64,000 nt of DNA from an uncultured Pelagibacteraceae bacterium (GCA_902559605.1 CACEIC010000002.1:1-64000), one strand, 5' to 3'. Shown: positions 32,039 through 41,896, counted from the stretch's first letter. Program-made: numbers and translations. Notes: generated by a model not told the origin, from the sequence alone.

Positions 32039-32866
32039 CTACTCTCTTAAAAGATCATTTATTGAAGTCTTTGACCTTGTTTTTTCGTCTACTTGTTTGA
32101 TTATTACCGCGCAATATAATGATGGAGCGCTAGAATTATTTTTATCTGGTAGAGAACCTGGAACAACAACAGAATATGGTGGAATTTTACCGTAGCTTAT
32201 TTCACCTGTTTTCCTGTTAACAATTTTTGTTGATTGTCCAATATACATACCCATACTTAAAACAGAACCTTCTCCAACTATCACTCCTTCTACAACCTCA
32301 GACATTGCTCCTAAAAAAACATTGTCTTCAATGATTGTTGGTAATGCTTGTGCAGGCTCTAAAACTCCTCCAACTCCGCTACCTGCAGAGATATGACAAT
32401 TTTTTCCGATTTGAGAACAACTCCCAGCTCTTGCAAAAGTATCTATCATTGTTCCCTCATCAATGTATGCTCCTATATTCACATAGCACGGCATTAAAAC
32501 AGCATTTTTGCCCACAAAAGATCCTTTTCTCACTGGAGAATTAGGAACCATTCTGAAACCAGCTTTTTCATGGTCCTCTTTAGACCAACCTGCCGTTTTA
32601 CCTTTTAAAAGATGCGCTTTGTCATACCAACTACTGTAGGGTCCATTTAAATTTTCCATTGGATACATTCTAAAACTTAACATAATTGCTTTTTTTATAT
32701 GTTGATGTGTTACCCACTTACCATTAATTTTTTCTGCTACTCTGACTTTGCCACTATCTAAGTCATCAATAATTTGATTAACAGTATTTTTTAAACTCTC
32801 ATCTGAGTTAGGACTAACTTGGTCTCTATTTTCCCAGGCATCATTGATTATATTTTCTATGCTCAT
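32039..32866 (-). CDS. dapD: Tetrahydrodipicolinate N-succinyltransferase
   Basis: Transfers succinyl from succinyl-CoA to tetrahydrodipicolinate, the step before DapC and DapE; 275 aa. An N-terminal helical domain is followed by a left-handed parallel beta helix of hexapeptide repeats (about 100-220, visible as GxxV/I steps in [18 protein letters not shown]). The C-terminal CoA-binding part (PGSLP onward) is complete. Confidence 0.95.
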   Translation of the reverse strand: MSIENIINDAWENRDQVSPNSDESLKNTVNQIIDDLDSGKVRVAEKINGKWVTHQHIKKAIMLSFRMYPMENLNGPYSSWYDKAHLLKGKTAGWSKEDHEKAGFRMVPNSPVRKGSFVGKNAVLMPCYVNIGAYIDEGTMIDTFARAGSCSQIGKNCHISAGSGVGGVLEPAQALPTIIEDNVFLGAMSEVVEGVIVGEGSVLSMGMYIGQSTKIVNRKTGEISYGKIPPYSVVVPGSLPDKNNSSAPSLYCAVIIKQVDEKTRSKTSINDLLRE

Positions 32867-32870
32867 AAAT

Positions 32871-33542
32871 TTAAGAACTTTTTAATAACCTTATTTCTTT
32901 TAAAAATAAAGAGAGATTTTCGATTTTATAGTCGATGTAATCTTTATCAGACTCTTTTTTACCCCAGTATTCATTATTGATAAGCCAAGCTGTTATTGTC
33001 CCCCGCTCTTTACCTATTGATAAATTTTTAGCTATATCCTCGATATAAAGAGTTTCTTTTGGATTAATATTAAATTTATCAACCATAAGATCAAAAGCTT
33101 TAGCTTCAGGCTTAGGGTGATATTTTGCGTCTACGATATCAAATATATCTTTAAATTGGTCTTCAATACCAAGAGTTTTCACTATATTTTTTACGTGAGC
33201 TCTACTTCCGTTTGTGAATACAAATTTATTTAAATCAATGTTTTCTAGCTCATTTCTTAAGGTAAGATCTTTTTCCATAAATGAAAGATCAATATCATGA
33301 ACATACTCCAAGAATTCTTCCGGTGGTATGTCATGATGTATCATCAATCCATTTAAACTTGTGTTGTATTTGTGAAAATAATCTCTTTGTAATTCTTTGG
33401 CTTTTGTAAGGTCTAAGTTAAGTTTATTCGAAATATATTTTGTCATTCTTTTACTAACTTGGCCAAAAACTGCTTCTAAATCATTATATAAAACACCATC
33501 ACAGTCGAACAAAATATTCTTTATATTTTTTAGATTATTCAT
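32871..33542 (-). CDS. HAD-family phosphatase, pyrimidine 5'-nucleotidase-like
   Basis: A 223-aa HAD hydrolase. Motif I is DCDGVLY with two catalytic aspartates, motif II is FTNGS, motif III lysine is in HPKPEA, and motif IV is YIEDIAKN. The cap and the motifs resemble the SDT1/PynA-type pyrimidine 5'-nucleotidases that in Alphaproteobacteria often lie between argB and dapD. The real substrate is not deducible. It overlaps argB by 4 bp (ATGA). Confidence 0.85.
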   Translation of the reverse strand: MNNLKNIKNILFDCDGVLYNDLEAVFGQVSKRMTKYISNKLNLDLTKAKELQRDYFHKYNTSLNGLMIHHDIPPEEFLEYVHDIDLSFMEKDLTLRNELENIDLNKFVFTNGSRAHVKNIVKTLGIEDQFKDIFDIVDAKYHPKPEAKAFDLMVDKFNINPKETLYIEDIAKNLSIGKERGTITAWLINNEYWGKKESDKDYIDYKIENLSLFLKEIRLLKSS

Positions 33543-34387
33543 TTTCTTATTAATGTACCTGCGCCCTTATCAGAAAATAATTCAAATAGTATTGAATGTG
33601 GTTTTCTCCCATCAACAATAACAACACCTCTAACTCCATTAGATATTGCATCTAAACAAGTGTTTATTTTTGGTATCATGCCTCCAGAAATAGTATTATT
33701 TTTTAACATTTTGTTGGCTCTATCGAGATTAATTTCAGACAAAAGTTTTTGATTTTCATCAAGAACTCCTTCAACATCTGTCATCAAAAGAAGTCGTCTA
33801 GCATCGATCTCTTTTGCAATTGAACCTGCGGCAACATCTGCATTAATATTATAAATTCTACCATCATCTCCCAATCCCAAAGGAACAACAATTGGAATTT
33901 GTTTGTTATTAATAAAATTTAATATTTTCTCTTTGTTAATTTTTTTCGGTGTCCCGACATATCCCAGTTCTTTACTTTCAGGAACAATATTAATTATATT
34001 ATTTTCTTTAGGTGATATTGAACAAACATTAGTGTTTTTAGATTTTAATTCATGTAAAATCTCTAAATTAAGCTCTAGTAAAGCCTCTTCTATATATCTT
34101 ATTGTTTTTTCATCTGAAACCCTAAGTCCTTTGATAAATCTTGTTTCAATATTATTTTCATCTAATTTTTTTTTAATATTTTTGCCTCCACCATGAACCA
34201 CTATTGCTGATAAACCGATTTTGTTTATTACTGAGATATCTTCTATAAACTGATTAAATAGTTTTTTATCTAATAAAACAGATCCACCACATTTAATTAC
34301 TACAACCTCAGACTGATATTTGTTTATATATTTTTCAACTTCATTAATATTCGGCCCATCTGTTGGAATAATCTTATCTAACGCCAT
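33539..34387 (-). CDS. argB: Acetylglutamate kinase
   Basis: Phosphorylates N-acetylglutamate in arginine synthesis; 282 aa from the ATG at 34387. A TTG codon just upstream at 34390 could add one residue. The amino acid kinase fold is shown by VIKCGGSVL (phosphate-binding) and VHGGGKNIKKKL, and by the C-terminal GMIPKINTCLDAI and VDGRKPHSIL segments. Many Alphaproteobacteria carry engB between yidC and argB; here only 3 bp separate argB from the yidC stop. argD begins at 63882. Confidence 0.94.
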   Translation of the reverse strand: MALDKIIPTDGPNINEVEKYINKYQSEVVVIKCGGSVLLDKKLFNQFIEDISVINKIGLSAIVVHGGGKNIKKKLDENNIETRFIKGLRVSDEKTIRYIEEALLELNLEILHELKSKNTNVCSISPKENNIINIVPESKELGYVGTPKKINKEKILNFINNKQIPIVVPLGLGDDGRIYNINADVAAGSIAKEIDARRLLLMTDVEGVLDENQKLLSEINLDRANKMLKNNTISGGMIPKINTCLDAISNGVRGVVIVDGRKPHSILFELFSDKGAGTLIRK

Positions 34388-34390
34388 CAA

Positions 34391-36073
34391 TTAAACTGTT
34401 TTAACTGAAGTTCTCTTCATAATCACATACTGTTGTGCCATTGTAAGCACGTTGTTAATTGTCCAATATATAACTAATCCTGATGGAAAAGGTGCTAGTA
34501 TCACTGTTAGGAATACTGGAAAAAACATGAATATTTTTTGCTGGATTGGATCTGGTGGTGTTGGATTAAGTTTTTGTTGCATCCACATTGTAACACCCAT
34601 TGCTACAGGCCAAGCACCGATAATCAAAAATGACGGAACATCGTATGGCAATAAACCAAATAGATTAAATAAACTTGTTGGATCTCTTTCACTTAAATCA
34701 TGTATCCAACCAAAAAAAGGCTGATGTCTCATTTCAATTGTAACAAACAACATTTTATAAATTGCAAAAAAGAATGGTATTTGAATTAAAATAGGCAAAC
34801 ACCCACTTACAGGATTTACCTTCTCTCTTTTGTAAAGAGCCATCATTTCTTGCTGTAACTTCATTTTATCTTCCTTATGCAGTTCTTTAAGCCTTACCAT
34901 TTCGGGTTGAAGAACCTTCATTTTTGCCATTGATCTAAATGAGTAGTTAGCAAGAGGAAAAAATAATATTCTAATACAAGCAGTAATTAGTATAATTGCA
35001 ATTCCATAGTTGCCAGTTAATTTAAAAAAATAATCTGATATTAAAAATATTGGCTTTGTTAAAAAATATAAGAAACCCCAGTCAATTGCTAAATCAAATT
35101 TATTAATATTTAATTTTTCCGCATAACCATCAACGACATCTACTTCTTTTGCGGCAATAATCACTTTTACTTGATTAGTTTTACTTTCATTAGCTCTGAC
35201 TTCTGTTGCAGTAGTCTCTATGAAGTTAGCTTTAAATTTATTTTTATAATCGAAATCTGATCTAAAACTTTTATTACTTTCTGGGATTAAGCTAGTTATC
35301 CAATATTTATCTGTAATACCCATCCATCCTTTGTTAGCATTTATAGAGTATTTCTTGTCTTTAATGTCATCGTAATCTTCTTCAACAAGATTATCATCAA
35401 AAACACCTAGTAGACCTTCATGTAATATATAAAAATCAGTTATATCAGGAGCTAGGTTTCTAATAATCTGACCGTAGGGATAAAAGTTATAAGTATTTTG
35501 TGTATTATTTGTAATTTTTTGGTTAATAGTAAATAAAAATTTATCATCTATACTTATTTCTTTCTCAAAAGTTATATTCTGTTCATTATTCCATACTAAT
35601 TTAATTGGACTATTTGGTGTTAGCAATTTATTGCCAACAACCTTCCACTTTGTATTTGAATTGGGAACTTCTATATCTTTATTATTTATAGCCCAACCTG
35701 TCTCTATGTAATAACCATTTTCAGATTCTTTTGGATTAAGTAAAACTACATTTTCATCAGAGTCTAAAGTTTCAGTATATTTCTTAAAAATTAGGTCGTC
35801 GATTAATGATCCATCTAGAGAAATAGATCCTTTAATATTTTCATTTTCAAAAAGTATTCTTTCAACTTTGTTTATTGCCTCTGTTCTTGAAATTTTATTA
35901 TTTTCAATATTTTGTTCAATTTTTGGTGCTTCACTAAGTTGAAGATTATTTTTATTTTGATCATTATTAGTTATTTGCTTTGGATCAGGGCTTGGAGGAG
36001 CAAAAAATAATCCATAAAGGATTATTACTGCTGCACTTAATGAAATTGCTGCTATTACATTTCTTGTGTCCAT
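34391..36073 (-). CDS. yidC: Membrane protein insertase YidC
   Basis: Inserts and folds inner-membrane proteins, alone or with Sec; 560 aa. A single N-terminal membrane helix (about 6-26) anchors a large periplasmic domain (about 60-340) of the Gram-negative type. The conserved 60-kDa domain follows with five hydrophobic segments; NPVSGCLPILIQIPFFFAIYKML-type sequence in its centre is diagnostic. The N-terminal linker is Asn/Gln-rich. It overlaps yidD by one base (TAATG). Confidence 0.96.
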   Translation of the reverse strand: MDTRNVIAAISLSAAVIILYGLFFAPPSPDPKQITNNDQNKNNLQLSEAPKIEQNIENNKISRTEAINKVERILFENENIKGSISLDGSLIDDLIFKKYTETLDSDENVVLLNPKESENGYYIETGWAINNKDIEVPNSNTKWKVVGNKLLTPNSPIKLVWNNEQNITFEKEISIDDKFLFTINQKITNNTQNTYNFYPYGQIIRNLAPDITDFYILHEGLLGVFDDNLVEEDYDDIKDKKYSINANKGWMGITDKYWITSLIPESNKSFRSDFDYKNKFKANFIETTATEVRANESKTNQVKVIIAAKEVDVVDGYAEKLNINKFDLAIDWGFLYFLTKPIFLISDYFFKLTGNYGIAIILITACIRILFFPLANYSFRSMAKMKVLQPEMVRLKELHKEDKMKLQQEMMALYKREKVNPVSGCLPILIQIPFFFAIYKMLFVTIEMRHQPFFGWIHDLSERDPTSLFNLFGLLPYDVPSFLIIGAWPVAMGVTMWMQQKLNPTPPDPIQQKIFMFFPVFLTVILAPFPSGLVIYWTINNVLTMAQQYVIMKRTSVKTV

Positions 36074-36312
36074 TATTTAATTTCCCTTTTCTTCACTGGA
36101 TCGTACCCATGTCCACCACCCAAAAATTTTATGGGATGGCATGATAAAATTCTTTTAATGCCTTTATAACAACCTATTAAAACACCATATTCATTTAAAC
36201 TATCAATAAAATATTCTGAACAGGTTGGAAGGTACCTACAATTGTTACCTAGAAATGGAGAAATTAGATATTTGTAAAATTTAATTAAATTTATTAATCC
36301 CTTCTTAATCAT
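36073..36312 (-). CDS. yidD: Membrane protein insertion efficiency factor YidD
   Basis: A 79-aa peripheral membrane protein thought to help YidC substrates insert. The family core is present: NCRYLPTCSEY with C25 and C31, the amphipathic GCYKGIKRILSCHP, and the C-terminal GGGHGYDPV. Gene order rpmH-rnpA-yidD-yidC is the classical one. Confidence 0.95.
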   Translation of the reverse strand: MIKKGLINLIKFYKYLISPFLGNNCRYLPTCSEYFIDSLNEYGVLIGCYKGIKRILSCHPIKFLGGGHGYDPVKKREIK

Positions 36313-36314
36313 AA

Positions 36315-36656
36315 TTATCTAATTTTCTCAAATTCTCTAAAAAGCTTTGTTTTAATAAAACTGTATTCATCTTCTAATATAGGTTTTCTTGCAATTAACA
36401 AATAACTATAATTTAGGTTAATTTTAATTTTTTTTAAACTTTCATTCATCATATTTCTTAATCTTCTTTTTATTTTATTTCTTATAACTGCGGTTCCAAT
36501 CTTTTTTTTTGTAATAAAACTTATATTGAAATGTTTATTATTTTTATTTTCTAATCTCCTATAAAAAATTGTTGAATATTTATTTGAGATTTTTTTACCA
36601 TTTAAAATAAATTTAAAATCTTCATTTTTTGATAGACTCTTTAATTTGACCTGCAT
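36315..36656 (-). CDS. rnpA: Ribonuclease P protein component
   Basis: The basic protein cofactor of RNase P, which matures tRNA 5' ends; 113 aa. The RNR motif is clear in VIRNKIKRRLRNMMNES, preceded by the FITKKKIGTA strand. Its ATG shares one base with the rpmH stop. The three tRNA genes read in this window are among its presumed substrates. Confidence 0.94.
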   Translation of the reverse strand: MQVKLKSLSKNEDFKFILNGKKISNKYSTIFYRRLENKNNKHFNISFITKKKIGTAVIRNKIKRRLRNMMNESLKKIKINLNYSYLLIARKPILEDEYSFIKTKLFREFEKIR

Positions 36657-36790
36657 TAAACAGTGAGTTTTTTTCTGCCTTTACTTCTTCTTCTTCTAAT
36701 GAGTTTTCTTCCACCTTTAGTCTTCATTTTAGACCTAAAACCATGCCTTCGTTTTCTCACTTTTTTACTAGGTTGATATGTACGTTTCAT
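36656..36790 (-). CDS. rpmH: 50S ribosomal protein L34
   Basis: A 44-aa, extremely basic protein starting [18 protein letters not shown], with the usual [20 protein letters not shown] ending. It is the first gene of the minus-strand run. dnaA, which sits next to rpmH in many bacteria, is not adjacent here; the divergent neighbour is a TVP38-family gene across a 44-bp spacer. Confidence 0.96.
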   Translation of the reverse strand: MKRTYQPSKKVRKRRHGFRSKMKTKGGRKLIRRRRSKGRKKLTV

Positions 36791-36834
36791 ATTAAGGCTT
36801 CTTTTTTGTTAAATTTCGGTAGTTATACAATTTA

Positions 36835-37590
36835 ATGTATATAAGTACAGCGATTTTTAATAAATTAGGTAAAGTGGAAAAACAAAATAAATTAAAAATT
36901 GTTCTAGGTGTTATATACCTATCAATAGTTACAGGGTTTTTGTTGCTATTTTTTAACTATTTCTCACTTGATGACTTTTCAAGTTTTGATCTTATAAAAA
37001 ATAATAGAGATAAATTAAATGATATAAAAAATTCTAATCTTTTTATAACAAGCATCATATTCCTTATTGGAGTGATTGCTTGGTCTATGTTATTAGGATT
37101 TGGGGCACCTGTATTTTTATTAGGTGGATTTATATTTGGTAAATGGATTGGAACATTATTAGTTATATTTGGTTTATCAATAGGTGCAACCTCTTTATAT
37201 TTAACCGCAAATTATTTCTTTAAAGATTTTATCGAGAAAAAATTTTCAACAAAATTTTCTAATCTTAAAGAAAAGTTTAAAGACAATGAATTTATTTTTT
37301 TTTTAATATACAGATTTGTTGGTGGGATACCTTTTGCAATATCTAATATTTTACCAACATTATTTAATGTTAAAATTAAAAATTTCTTTTTTGGGTCTCT
37401 TATTGGAATGGCGCCCCAATTATTTATTGGCACCTCACTTGGAGCTGGGCTTAATAAAGTTATTGAAAATAATCTAGAGCCCCCAAGTATAATCGATATA
37501 ATTTTAACTCCAGATATTTATATTCCAATAATCGGGATGATGATATTGGTTTTAATAGGAATCATGATGAGAAAAAAATTTTACAAATAA
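36835..37590 (+). CDS. TVP38/TMEM64 (VTT-domain) membrane protein
   Basis: A 251-aa inner-membrane protein with about six hydrophobic segments. The VTT signatures are visible: FGAPVFLLGGFIFG for the first re-entrant part and YRFVGGIPFAISNILP followed by GSLIGMAPQLFIGT for the second. This family is related to DedA proteins and has lipid scramblase relatives; the bacterial role is poorly defined. The start may lie at 36835 or a downstream Met; the first 20 residues are not conserved in appearance. Confidence 0.85.
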   Translation: MYISTAIFNKLGKVEKQNKLKIVLGVIYLSIVTGFLLLFFNYFSLDDFSSFDLIKNNRDKLNDIKNSNLFITSIIFLIGVIAWSMLLGFGAPVFLLGGFIFGKWIGTLLVIFGLSIGATSLYLTANYFFKDFIEKKFSTKFSNLKEKFKDNEFIFFLIYRFVGGIPFAISNILPTLFNVKIKNFFFGSLIGMAPQLFIGTSLGAGLNKVIENNLEPPSIIDIILTPDIYIPIIGMMILVLIGIMMRKKFYK

Positions 37591-37591
37591 C

Positions 37592-37665
37592 TGGTGCCCT
37601 CACCCAGAATTGAACTGGAAACTCATCCTTACCATGGATGTGTTATACCATTTAACTATGAGGGC
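37592..37665 (-). tRNA. tRNA-Thr (GGT)
   Basis: A 74-nt cloverleaf on the minus strand. Acceptor stem GCCCTCA/TGAGGGC, discriminator A, encoded CCA. The anticodon stem CATCC/GGATG encloses ATGGTAA, giving anticodon GGT for ACC/ACU. The neighbouring protein genes are on the other strand, so it needs its own promoter. Confidence 0.96.
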
Positions 37666-37760
37666 ATATTTTAATTATAATTAGTGTATAAAATTGTTTT
37701 TTTCAAATAATTGCCTTAATTTTTTATTAAAATCAGGTATATCTAAATTTGGTAAATGAT

Positions 37761-37958
37761 ATGGGAATTCACTACGATTATAAATCAACAAGAGGTGCTA
37801 AAGCTATGGAGAAGCAAGCTAAAAGAGAAAAAAAGCTTGCAGAAAAAAGAGCAAAAAAATTAGCCAAACAAGGTGATACCAAAAATTCGGAAGATAAAAC
37901 CATACCTATCGATCAGGTTATAACGTTAGATCACCTTACCAATCCAGATAAAAAGTAA
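37761..37958 (+). CDS. Small charged protein, 65 aa, unknown function
   Basis: Starts MGIHYDYKSTRGAKAMEKQ, then a helix with heptad-like Lys/Glu/Ala repeats (about 16-37) and an acidic end DQVITLDHLTNPDKK. It looks like a soluble, possibly nucleic-acid or ribosome-associated helix, but I do not recognise a function. ATG at 37761 is chosen over a TTG four codons upstream. A second small basic protein follows after 5 bp. The 95-bp region before it, after tRNA-Thr, shows nothing clear. Confidence 0.7.
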   Translation: MGIHYDYKSTRGAKAMEKQAKREKKLAEKRAKKLAKQGDTKNSEDKTIPIDQVITLDHLTNPDKK

Positions 37959-37963
37959 TCAAG

Positions 37964-38065
37964 ATGGACAGTAAGAAGGATAAAAAGGCTAAACTAGAAG
38001 AGGCTTTGCGTAAAAACTTAAGAAAAAGAAAAATTTTTCAGAGAAAAAACAAAAAAAATAAATAA
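37964..38065 (+). CDS. Small basic protein, 33 aa, upstream of dcd
   Basis: A short open frame with ATG, ending directly against the dcd start codon. The product is almost entirely lysine, arginine and glutamate (MDSKKDKKAKLEEALRKN, then RKRK and a basic tail). Short proteins with an AEALRxNLxRRKxQ pattern occur upstream of murA in other Alphaproteobacteria, as far as I recall, which supports a real gene. The function is unknown; RNA or ribosome binding would suit the composition. Confidence 0.6.
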   Translation: MDSKKDKKAKLEEALRKNLRKRKIFQRKNKKNK

Positions 38066-38620
38066 ATGACAGTACAATCAGATAAGTGGATAATTAAAAT
38101 GGCTAAAGAACAGTCAATGATATCACCATTTGAAGACAAACAAATAAGGGAAGGGAAAATTTCGTTTGGTGTTTCTTCTTATGGCTACGATGCAAGAGTA
38201 TCAAATGAATTTAAAATATTTACTAATGTTAATTCTGAAATTGTAGATCCAAAAAATTTTAAACCAACAAATTTTGTGACTAAAGATTCCGATGAATGTA
38301 TTATTCCACCAAATTCTTTTGTTTTAGCAAGAACAGTCGAATATTTTAAAATCCCAAGCGATGTCCTGGTTATTTGTTTAGGCAAGTCTACTTATGCGAG
38401 ATGTGGAATAATTGTTAATGTAACACCTTTAGAACCAGGATGGGAAGGACATGTTACTCTTGAATTTTCTAACACAACACCATTACCAGCCAAAATATAT
38501 GCAAATGAGGGTGTGGCTCAATTTATATTTTTAAAGGGGAATGAGAAGCCCGATGTTTCATATGCTGATAGAAATGGAAAATATATGGGCCAAAAAGGGG
38601 TAACGCTGCCCAAAATTTAA
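38066..38620 (+). CDS. dcd: dCTP deaminase
   Basis: Deaminates dCTP to dUTP, the source of most dTTP in many Gram-negatives; 184 aa. Motifs [21 protein letters not shown] (Ser and Arg of the active site) and [18 protein letters not shown] with the catalytic glutamate are intact. Co-directional with murA, 1 bp away. Confidence 0.95.
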   Translation: MTVQSDKWIIKMAKEQSMISPFEDKQIREGKISFGVSSYGYDARVSNEFKIFTNVNSEIVDPKNFKPTNFVTKDSDECIIPPNSFVLARTVEYFKIPSDVLVICLGKSTYARCGIIVNVTPLEPGWEGHVTLEFSNTTPLPAKIYANEGVAQFIFLKGNEKPDVSYADRNGKYMGQKGVTLPKI

Positions 38621-38621
38621 A

Positions 38622-39884
38622 ATGGATAAATTTAAAATTAATGGTCCCTCTAAGATCAGAGGAGAGGTATCAATTTCTGGAAGTAAAAATGCTGCTCTAC
38701 CAATACTTGCTGCAACTCTACTCTTTGATAAAAAAGTAACAATTAAAAATCTTCCACGAGTTAAAGATATAGATACAATGCTTAATTTGTTAAAATCACT
38801 TGGAAGAAAAATTAGTTTTAAAAGTAATAAAAAAATTGCGACAATCTCAATAGGGAAAAAAAATAATTTTTTTGCACCTTATTCTCTAGTTAAAACAATG
38901 AGAGCAGGAATTTTAGTCCTTGGCCCCTTATTAGCAAAAAATAAAAAAGCAAAAGTAAGTAGCCCAGGTGGTTGTAGTATAGGAGTAAGACCAATAGACA
39001 TACATTTAAAAGCCATATCTAAACTTGGTGTCAAAATTCAAATCGAAAAAGGATATGTTAATGCAAAAGCACAAAAGGGATTAGTTGGTTCAAATATAAG
39101 ATTTTCAAAAATTTCTGTTGGAGCTACTGAAAATTCCATTCTTGCTGCTTGTCTTGCAAAAGGAAAAACGACTATAAGGAATTGTGCTATAGAGCCTGAA
39201 ATCAAAGACCTAACAAAATTTTTGAATACAGCTGGCGCTAAGATCAAATGGGTTGGTAAAAGAACTTTAAAAATAGAGGGTGTAAAAGTACTAAAAAGTA
39301 TCACCTACTCAATAATGAATGATAGAATTGAGGCAGGCACTTTTTGTGTTGCCGCGTGTCTGAATGGTGGAAATTTAAAAATTAAAAACTTTCAGCCAAA
39401 AATTATAAATACGGAAATAAATCTACTAAAAAAAATTGGAGCAAATATAAAAACTACAAAAAATACAATTGAAATTAAGGGACCAAAAACAATTAAAAAT
39501 TTAGAATTATTAAAAACTGGGGAATATCCAAACTTCCCAACTGATTTGCAGGCTCAAATTATGGTATTATTAACCAAAGCTAGCGGAAAAAGCACTATAG
39601 AAGAAAATATATTTGAAAACAGATTTATGCATGTTCCAGAATTAAAAAGATTAGGTGCAAAAATTAATATTAAAGGAAATAAGGCAATTATCGAAGGAAC
39701 TAATAATTTAGAAGGAGCTGAATTAATGTCTAGTGACTTAAGGGCATCAGTCGCTTTAGTTTTGGCTGCTTTTATTTCAAAAGGAACAACAGTTATTAAT
39801 AGAGTGTATCATTTAGATCGAGGTTATGAAAAAATTGAGAATAAATTAAAAAAAATTGGAGTAAAAATTAAAAGAATATCTTAG
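38622..39884 (+). CDS. murA: UDP-N-acetylglucosamine 1-carboxyvinyltransferase
   Basis: First committed step of peptidoglycan synthesis: adds enolpyruvate from PEP to UDP-GlcNAc; 420 aa. K22 and N23 lie in SGSKNAALP; the catalytic cysteine C118 is in PGGCSIGVRP, the form sensitive to fosfomycin. The two EPT-type domains are complete. The stop TAG shares its G with the GTG start of the next gene. Confidence 0.96.
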   Translation: MDKFKINGPSKIRGEVSISGSKNAALPILAATLLFDKKVTIKNLPRVKDIDTMLNLLKSLGRKISFKSNKKIATISIGKKNNFFAPYSLVKTMRAGILVLGPLLAKNKKAKVSSPGGCSIGVRPIDIHLKAISKLGVKIQIEKGYVNAKAQKGLVGSNIRFSKISVGATENSILAACLAKGKTTIRNCAIEPEIKDLTKFLNTAGAKIKWVGKRTLKIEGVKVLKSITYSIMNDRIEAGTFCVAACLNGGNLKIKNFQPKIINTEINLLKKIGANIKTTKNTIEIKGPKTIKNLELLKTGEYPNFPTDLQAQIMVLLTKASGKSTIEENIFENRFMHVPELKRLGAKINIKGNKAIIEGTNNLEGAELMSSDLRASVALVLAAFISKGTTVINRVYHLDRGYEKIENKLKKIGVKIKRIS

Positions 39885-40276
39885 TGAATAGTTTTTTAAA
39901 GAAAGTAATCGCCCAATCTCCAGATGACTTACAAATCATTTCAGCAATATGTGCAGAATCTAAAGTCAAAATTTCTGATATAAAATACCTTCCTTCTACG
40001 AAAATTTTTTTACTTTCTGTTTTAAGAAAAGATAAAGAAACAGAAAATAGTAAACCGATAAATAGTGTTGTAAAATTTGAATTTATTGAAAGTTCTAAGT
40101 CTAAAAATATTGACCAGTCCAATACAGGATTAACTTTAGAGTTATTCGCTATTGATATTTTCAAAAAAAAAGAAAATTTTGAAATAGTTCTGTTATTTTC
40201 AAAAAATAGAATTATAACACTGTCCACAGAAGTTATTGACGTAACATTGGAGGACCAAAAAATTAAAAATGATTAA
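39884..40276 (+). CDS. DUF2948 family protein
   Basis: A 130-aa protein of unknown function, matching the alphaproteobacterial DUF2948 pattern: an early DDLQIISAICAE segment, DIKYLP, then a beta-rich half ending in strands such as IVLLFS and ITLSTEVIDVTLED. It lies between murA and hisD, the usual place for this family. GTG is the start, overlapping the murA stop by one base; it overlaps hisD by 8 bp. Confidence 0.85.
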   Translation: MNSFLKKVIAQSPDDLQIISAICAESKVKISDIKYLPSTKIFLLSVLRKDKETENSKPINSVVKFEFIESSKSKNIDQSNTGLTLELFAIDIFKKKENFEIVLLFSKNRIITLSTEVIDVTLEDQKIKND

Positions 40277-41531
40277 GTTTTTAGATACAAAAAGTATAAA
40301 TTTTCAAAAAAAATTAATTGACTTTTTGGAATCAAGGAGATCTGGAAAGAATATTGATACAACTATAGTTAAAAGAATTCTAAAAGACGTAAAATTAAAC
40401 AAGAACAAGGCATTGTTAAAATATGAAAAAAAATTTAGCAATAACAATTCGATAAAAATTAAAAACAATGAGCTAAAAAATTCAATTAAATCTTTAAATG
40501 AAAAAATAAAGCAATCAATTGATTTAGCATATGATAGGATATTTAATTTTCACAAAAAACAGCAGAGAAAAAATATTTTTTATAAAGATAAATATAATAA
40601 TAAGCTAGCCTATAAATATGTTCCATTGCAGTCAGTAGGAATTTATGTTCCTGCAAATTTACCCTCAACATTGCTTATGAATTCTATACCAGCCAAGATT
40701 GCTGGCGTTAAAAGAATTGTTTTGGCCAACCCCAAACTTAATGGAAAATTAAATCCAGCTGTTTTATACGCTGCTCAAAAAGTTGGAATTAATGAAATAT
40801 ATTCAATGGGTGGTGCGCAGGCTATTGCAAGTTTAGCCTATATTCAAAAAGTTAATAAAATTGTTGGACCTGGTAATATTTTTGTTGCTGCAGCTAAAAA
40901 GGAATTATTCGGCCAGGTTGGTGTAGAGTCTATGATAGCTGGTCCTTCAGAAATAACAATTTTAGCAGATAATAAAACTAAAATAGAGGATGTCCTAACA
41001 TCAATGATAGGCCAAGCAGAACATGATGAAAATTCACAGTGTATTCTTATTTCAAAAGATTTAAAATTGATAAAAGAATTTCAAAAAAAAATTAAAGAAA
41101 GAATAAAAAAATTACCAAGAAGATTAATAGCTTTTAAAAGTCTTAAAAATAATGGTTTAGCAATTCTTGCAAGAAAAAATTCAGATATAATTAATTCAAT
41201 AAATGAAATAGCTCCGGAGCACTTAGAAATAAATATTTCTAAACCAGATAAAATACTTAATAAAGTAATCAACGTTGGAAGTGTTTGTATTGGTAAATAT
41301 TCACCAATGGCAGTTACAGACTATAATGCTGGCACAAATCATGTCTTACCAACTTTTGGATCTGCAAAGTTTGCGTCAGGATTGAACGTTAACGAATTTT
41401 ATAAAAAAATTAGCTATATAACTCTATCTAAAAAAGGTGTTGAGAAAATAGGAGAATCCGCTACACATCTCGCAGAGTATGAAGAATTATATGGTCATGC
41501 TTTAAGTATAAGATCAAGAATGAGGAGATAA
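40269..41531 (+). CDS. hisD: Histidinol dehydrogenase
   Basis: Oxidises histidinol to histidine in two NAD-dependent steps; 420 aa. Signatures include [43 protein letters not shown] and the end motif [13 protein letters not shown] with zinc-binding residues. It is 5 kb or less upstream of hisS-hisZ-hisG but in a different local cluster (murA-hisD-infA). Confidence 0.96.
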   Translation: MIKFLDTKSINFQKKLIDFLESRRSGKNIDTTIVKRILKDVKLNKNKALLKYEKKFSNNNSIKIKNNELKNSIKSLNEKIKQSIDLAYDRIFNFHKKQQRKNIFYKDKYNNKLAYKYVPLQSVGIYVPANLPSTLLMNSIPAKIAGVKRIVLANPKLNGKLNPAVLYAAQKVGINEIYSMGGAQAIASLAYIQKVNKIVGPGNIFVAAAKKELFGQVGVESMIAGPSEITILADNKTKIEDVLTSMIGQAEHDENSQCILISKDLKLIKEFQKKIKERIKKLPRRLIAFKSLKNNGLAILARKNSDIINSINEIAPEHLEINISKPDKILNKVINVGSVCIGKYSPMAVTDYNAGTNHVLPTFGSAKFASGLNVNEFYKKISYITLSKKGVEKIGESATHLAEYEELYGHALSIRSRMRR

Positions 41532-41535
41532 TAAT

Positions 41536-41751
41536 TTGAGTAAACAGGATACGTTGGAGTTTGAAGGTATAGTGACTGATCTTCTTCCTAATGCTATGTT
41601 TAGAGTTAAACTAGACAATGGTCATAACGTTACTGCTCACACAGCAGGAAAACTAAGAAAAAATCGTATTCGTGTTTTACAAGGTGATAGAGTAAAATTG
41701 GAAGTTTCTCCATACGATCTATCAAAGGGTCGTATAATTTTTAGATCTTAA
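41536..41751 (+). CDS. infA: Translation initiation factor IF-1
   Basis: A 71-aa OB-fold protein binding the 30S A site. Core motifs [19 protein letters not shown] and [16 protein letters not shown] are intact. The start is TTG with AGGAG 7-8 nt upstream, inside the end of hisD. A tRNA-Phe gene follows after 3 bp and is likely co-transcribed. Confidence 0.95.
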   Translation: MSKQDTLEFEGIVTDLLPNAMFRVKLDNGHNVTAHTAGKLRKNRIRVLQGDRVKLEVSPYDLSKGRIIFRS

Positions 41752-41754
41752 TAT

Positions 41755-41830
41755 GGCTTCGTAGCTCAGTTGGTAGAGCAAAGCCCTGAAAAGGCTTGTG
41801 TCGCTGGTTCGAGTCCCGCCGAAGCCACCA
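41755..41830 (+). tRNA. tRNA-Phe (GAA)
   Basis: A 76-nt cloverleaf with acceptor GGCTTCG/CGAAGCC, anticodon stem AAGCC/GGCTT around CTGAAAA (anticodon GAA), TTCGAGT in the T loop, and an encoded CCA. It begins 3 bp after infA. Confidence 0.97.
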
Positions 41831-41896
41831 TACCATGTGGTATTAATATCCATCATTATGCTTGCATTCAAAATTAAAATCTAATACCTATCCATC

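Noticed and set aside
31980-32195. Plus-strand frame across the dapE-dapD junction
   Set aside because: It is antisense to two clear genes and has no motif.
36656-36834. Replication origin near rpmH
   Set aside because: rpmH-rnpA often mark oriC, but no dnaA gene, DnaA-box cluster or large spacer is present; the divergent spacer is only 44 bp.
41830-41843. ATACCATGTGGTAT inverted repeat after tRNA-Phe
   Set aside because: A 6-bp stem with a 2-nt loop overlapping the last base of the tRNA and without a T-run; not convincing as a terminator.
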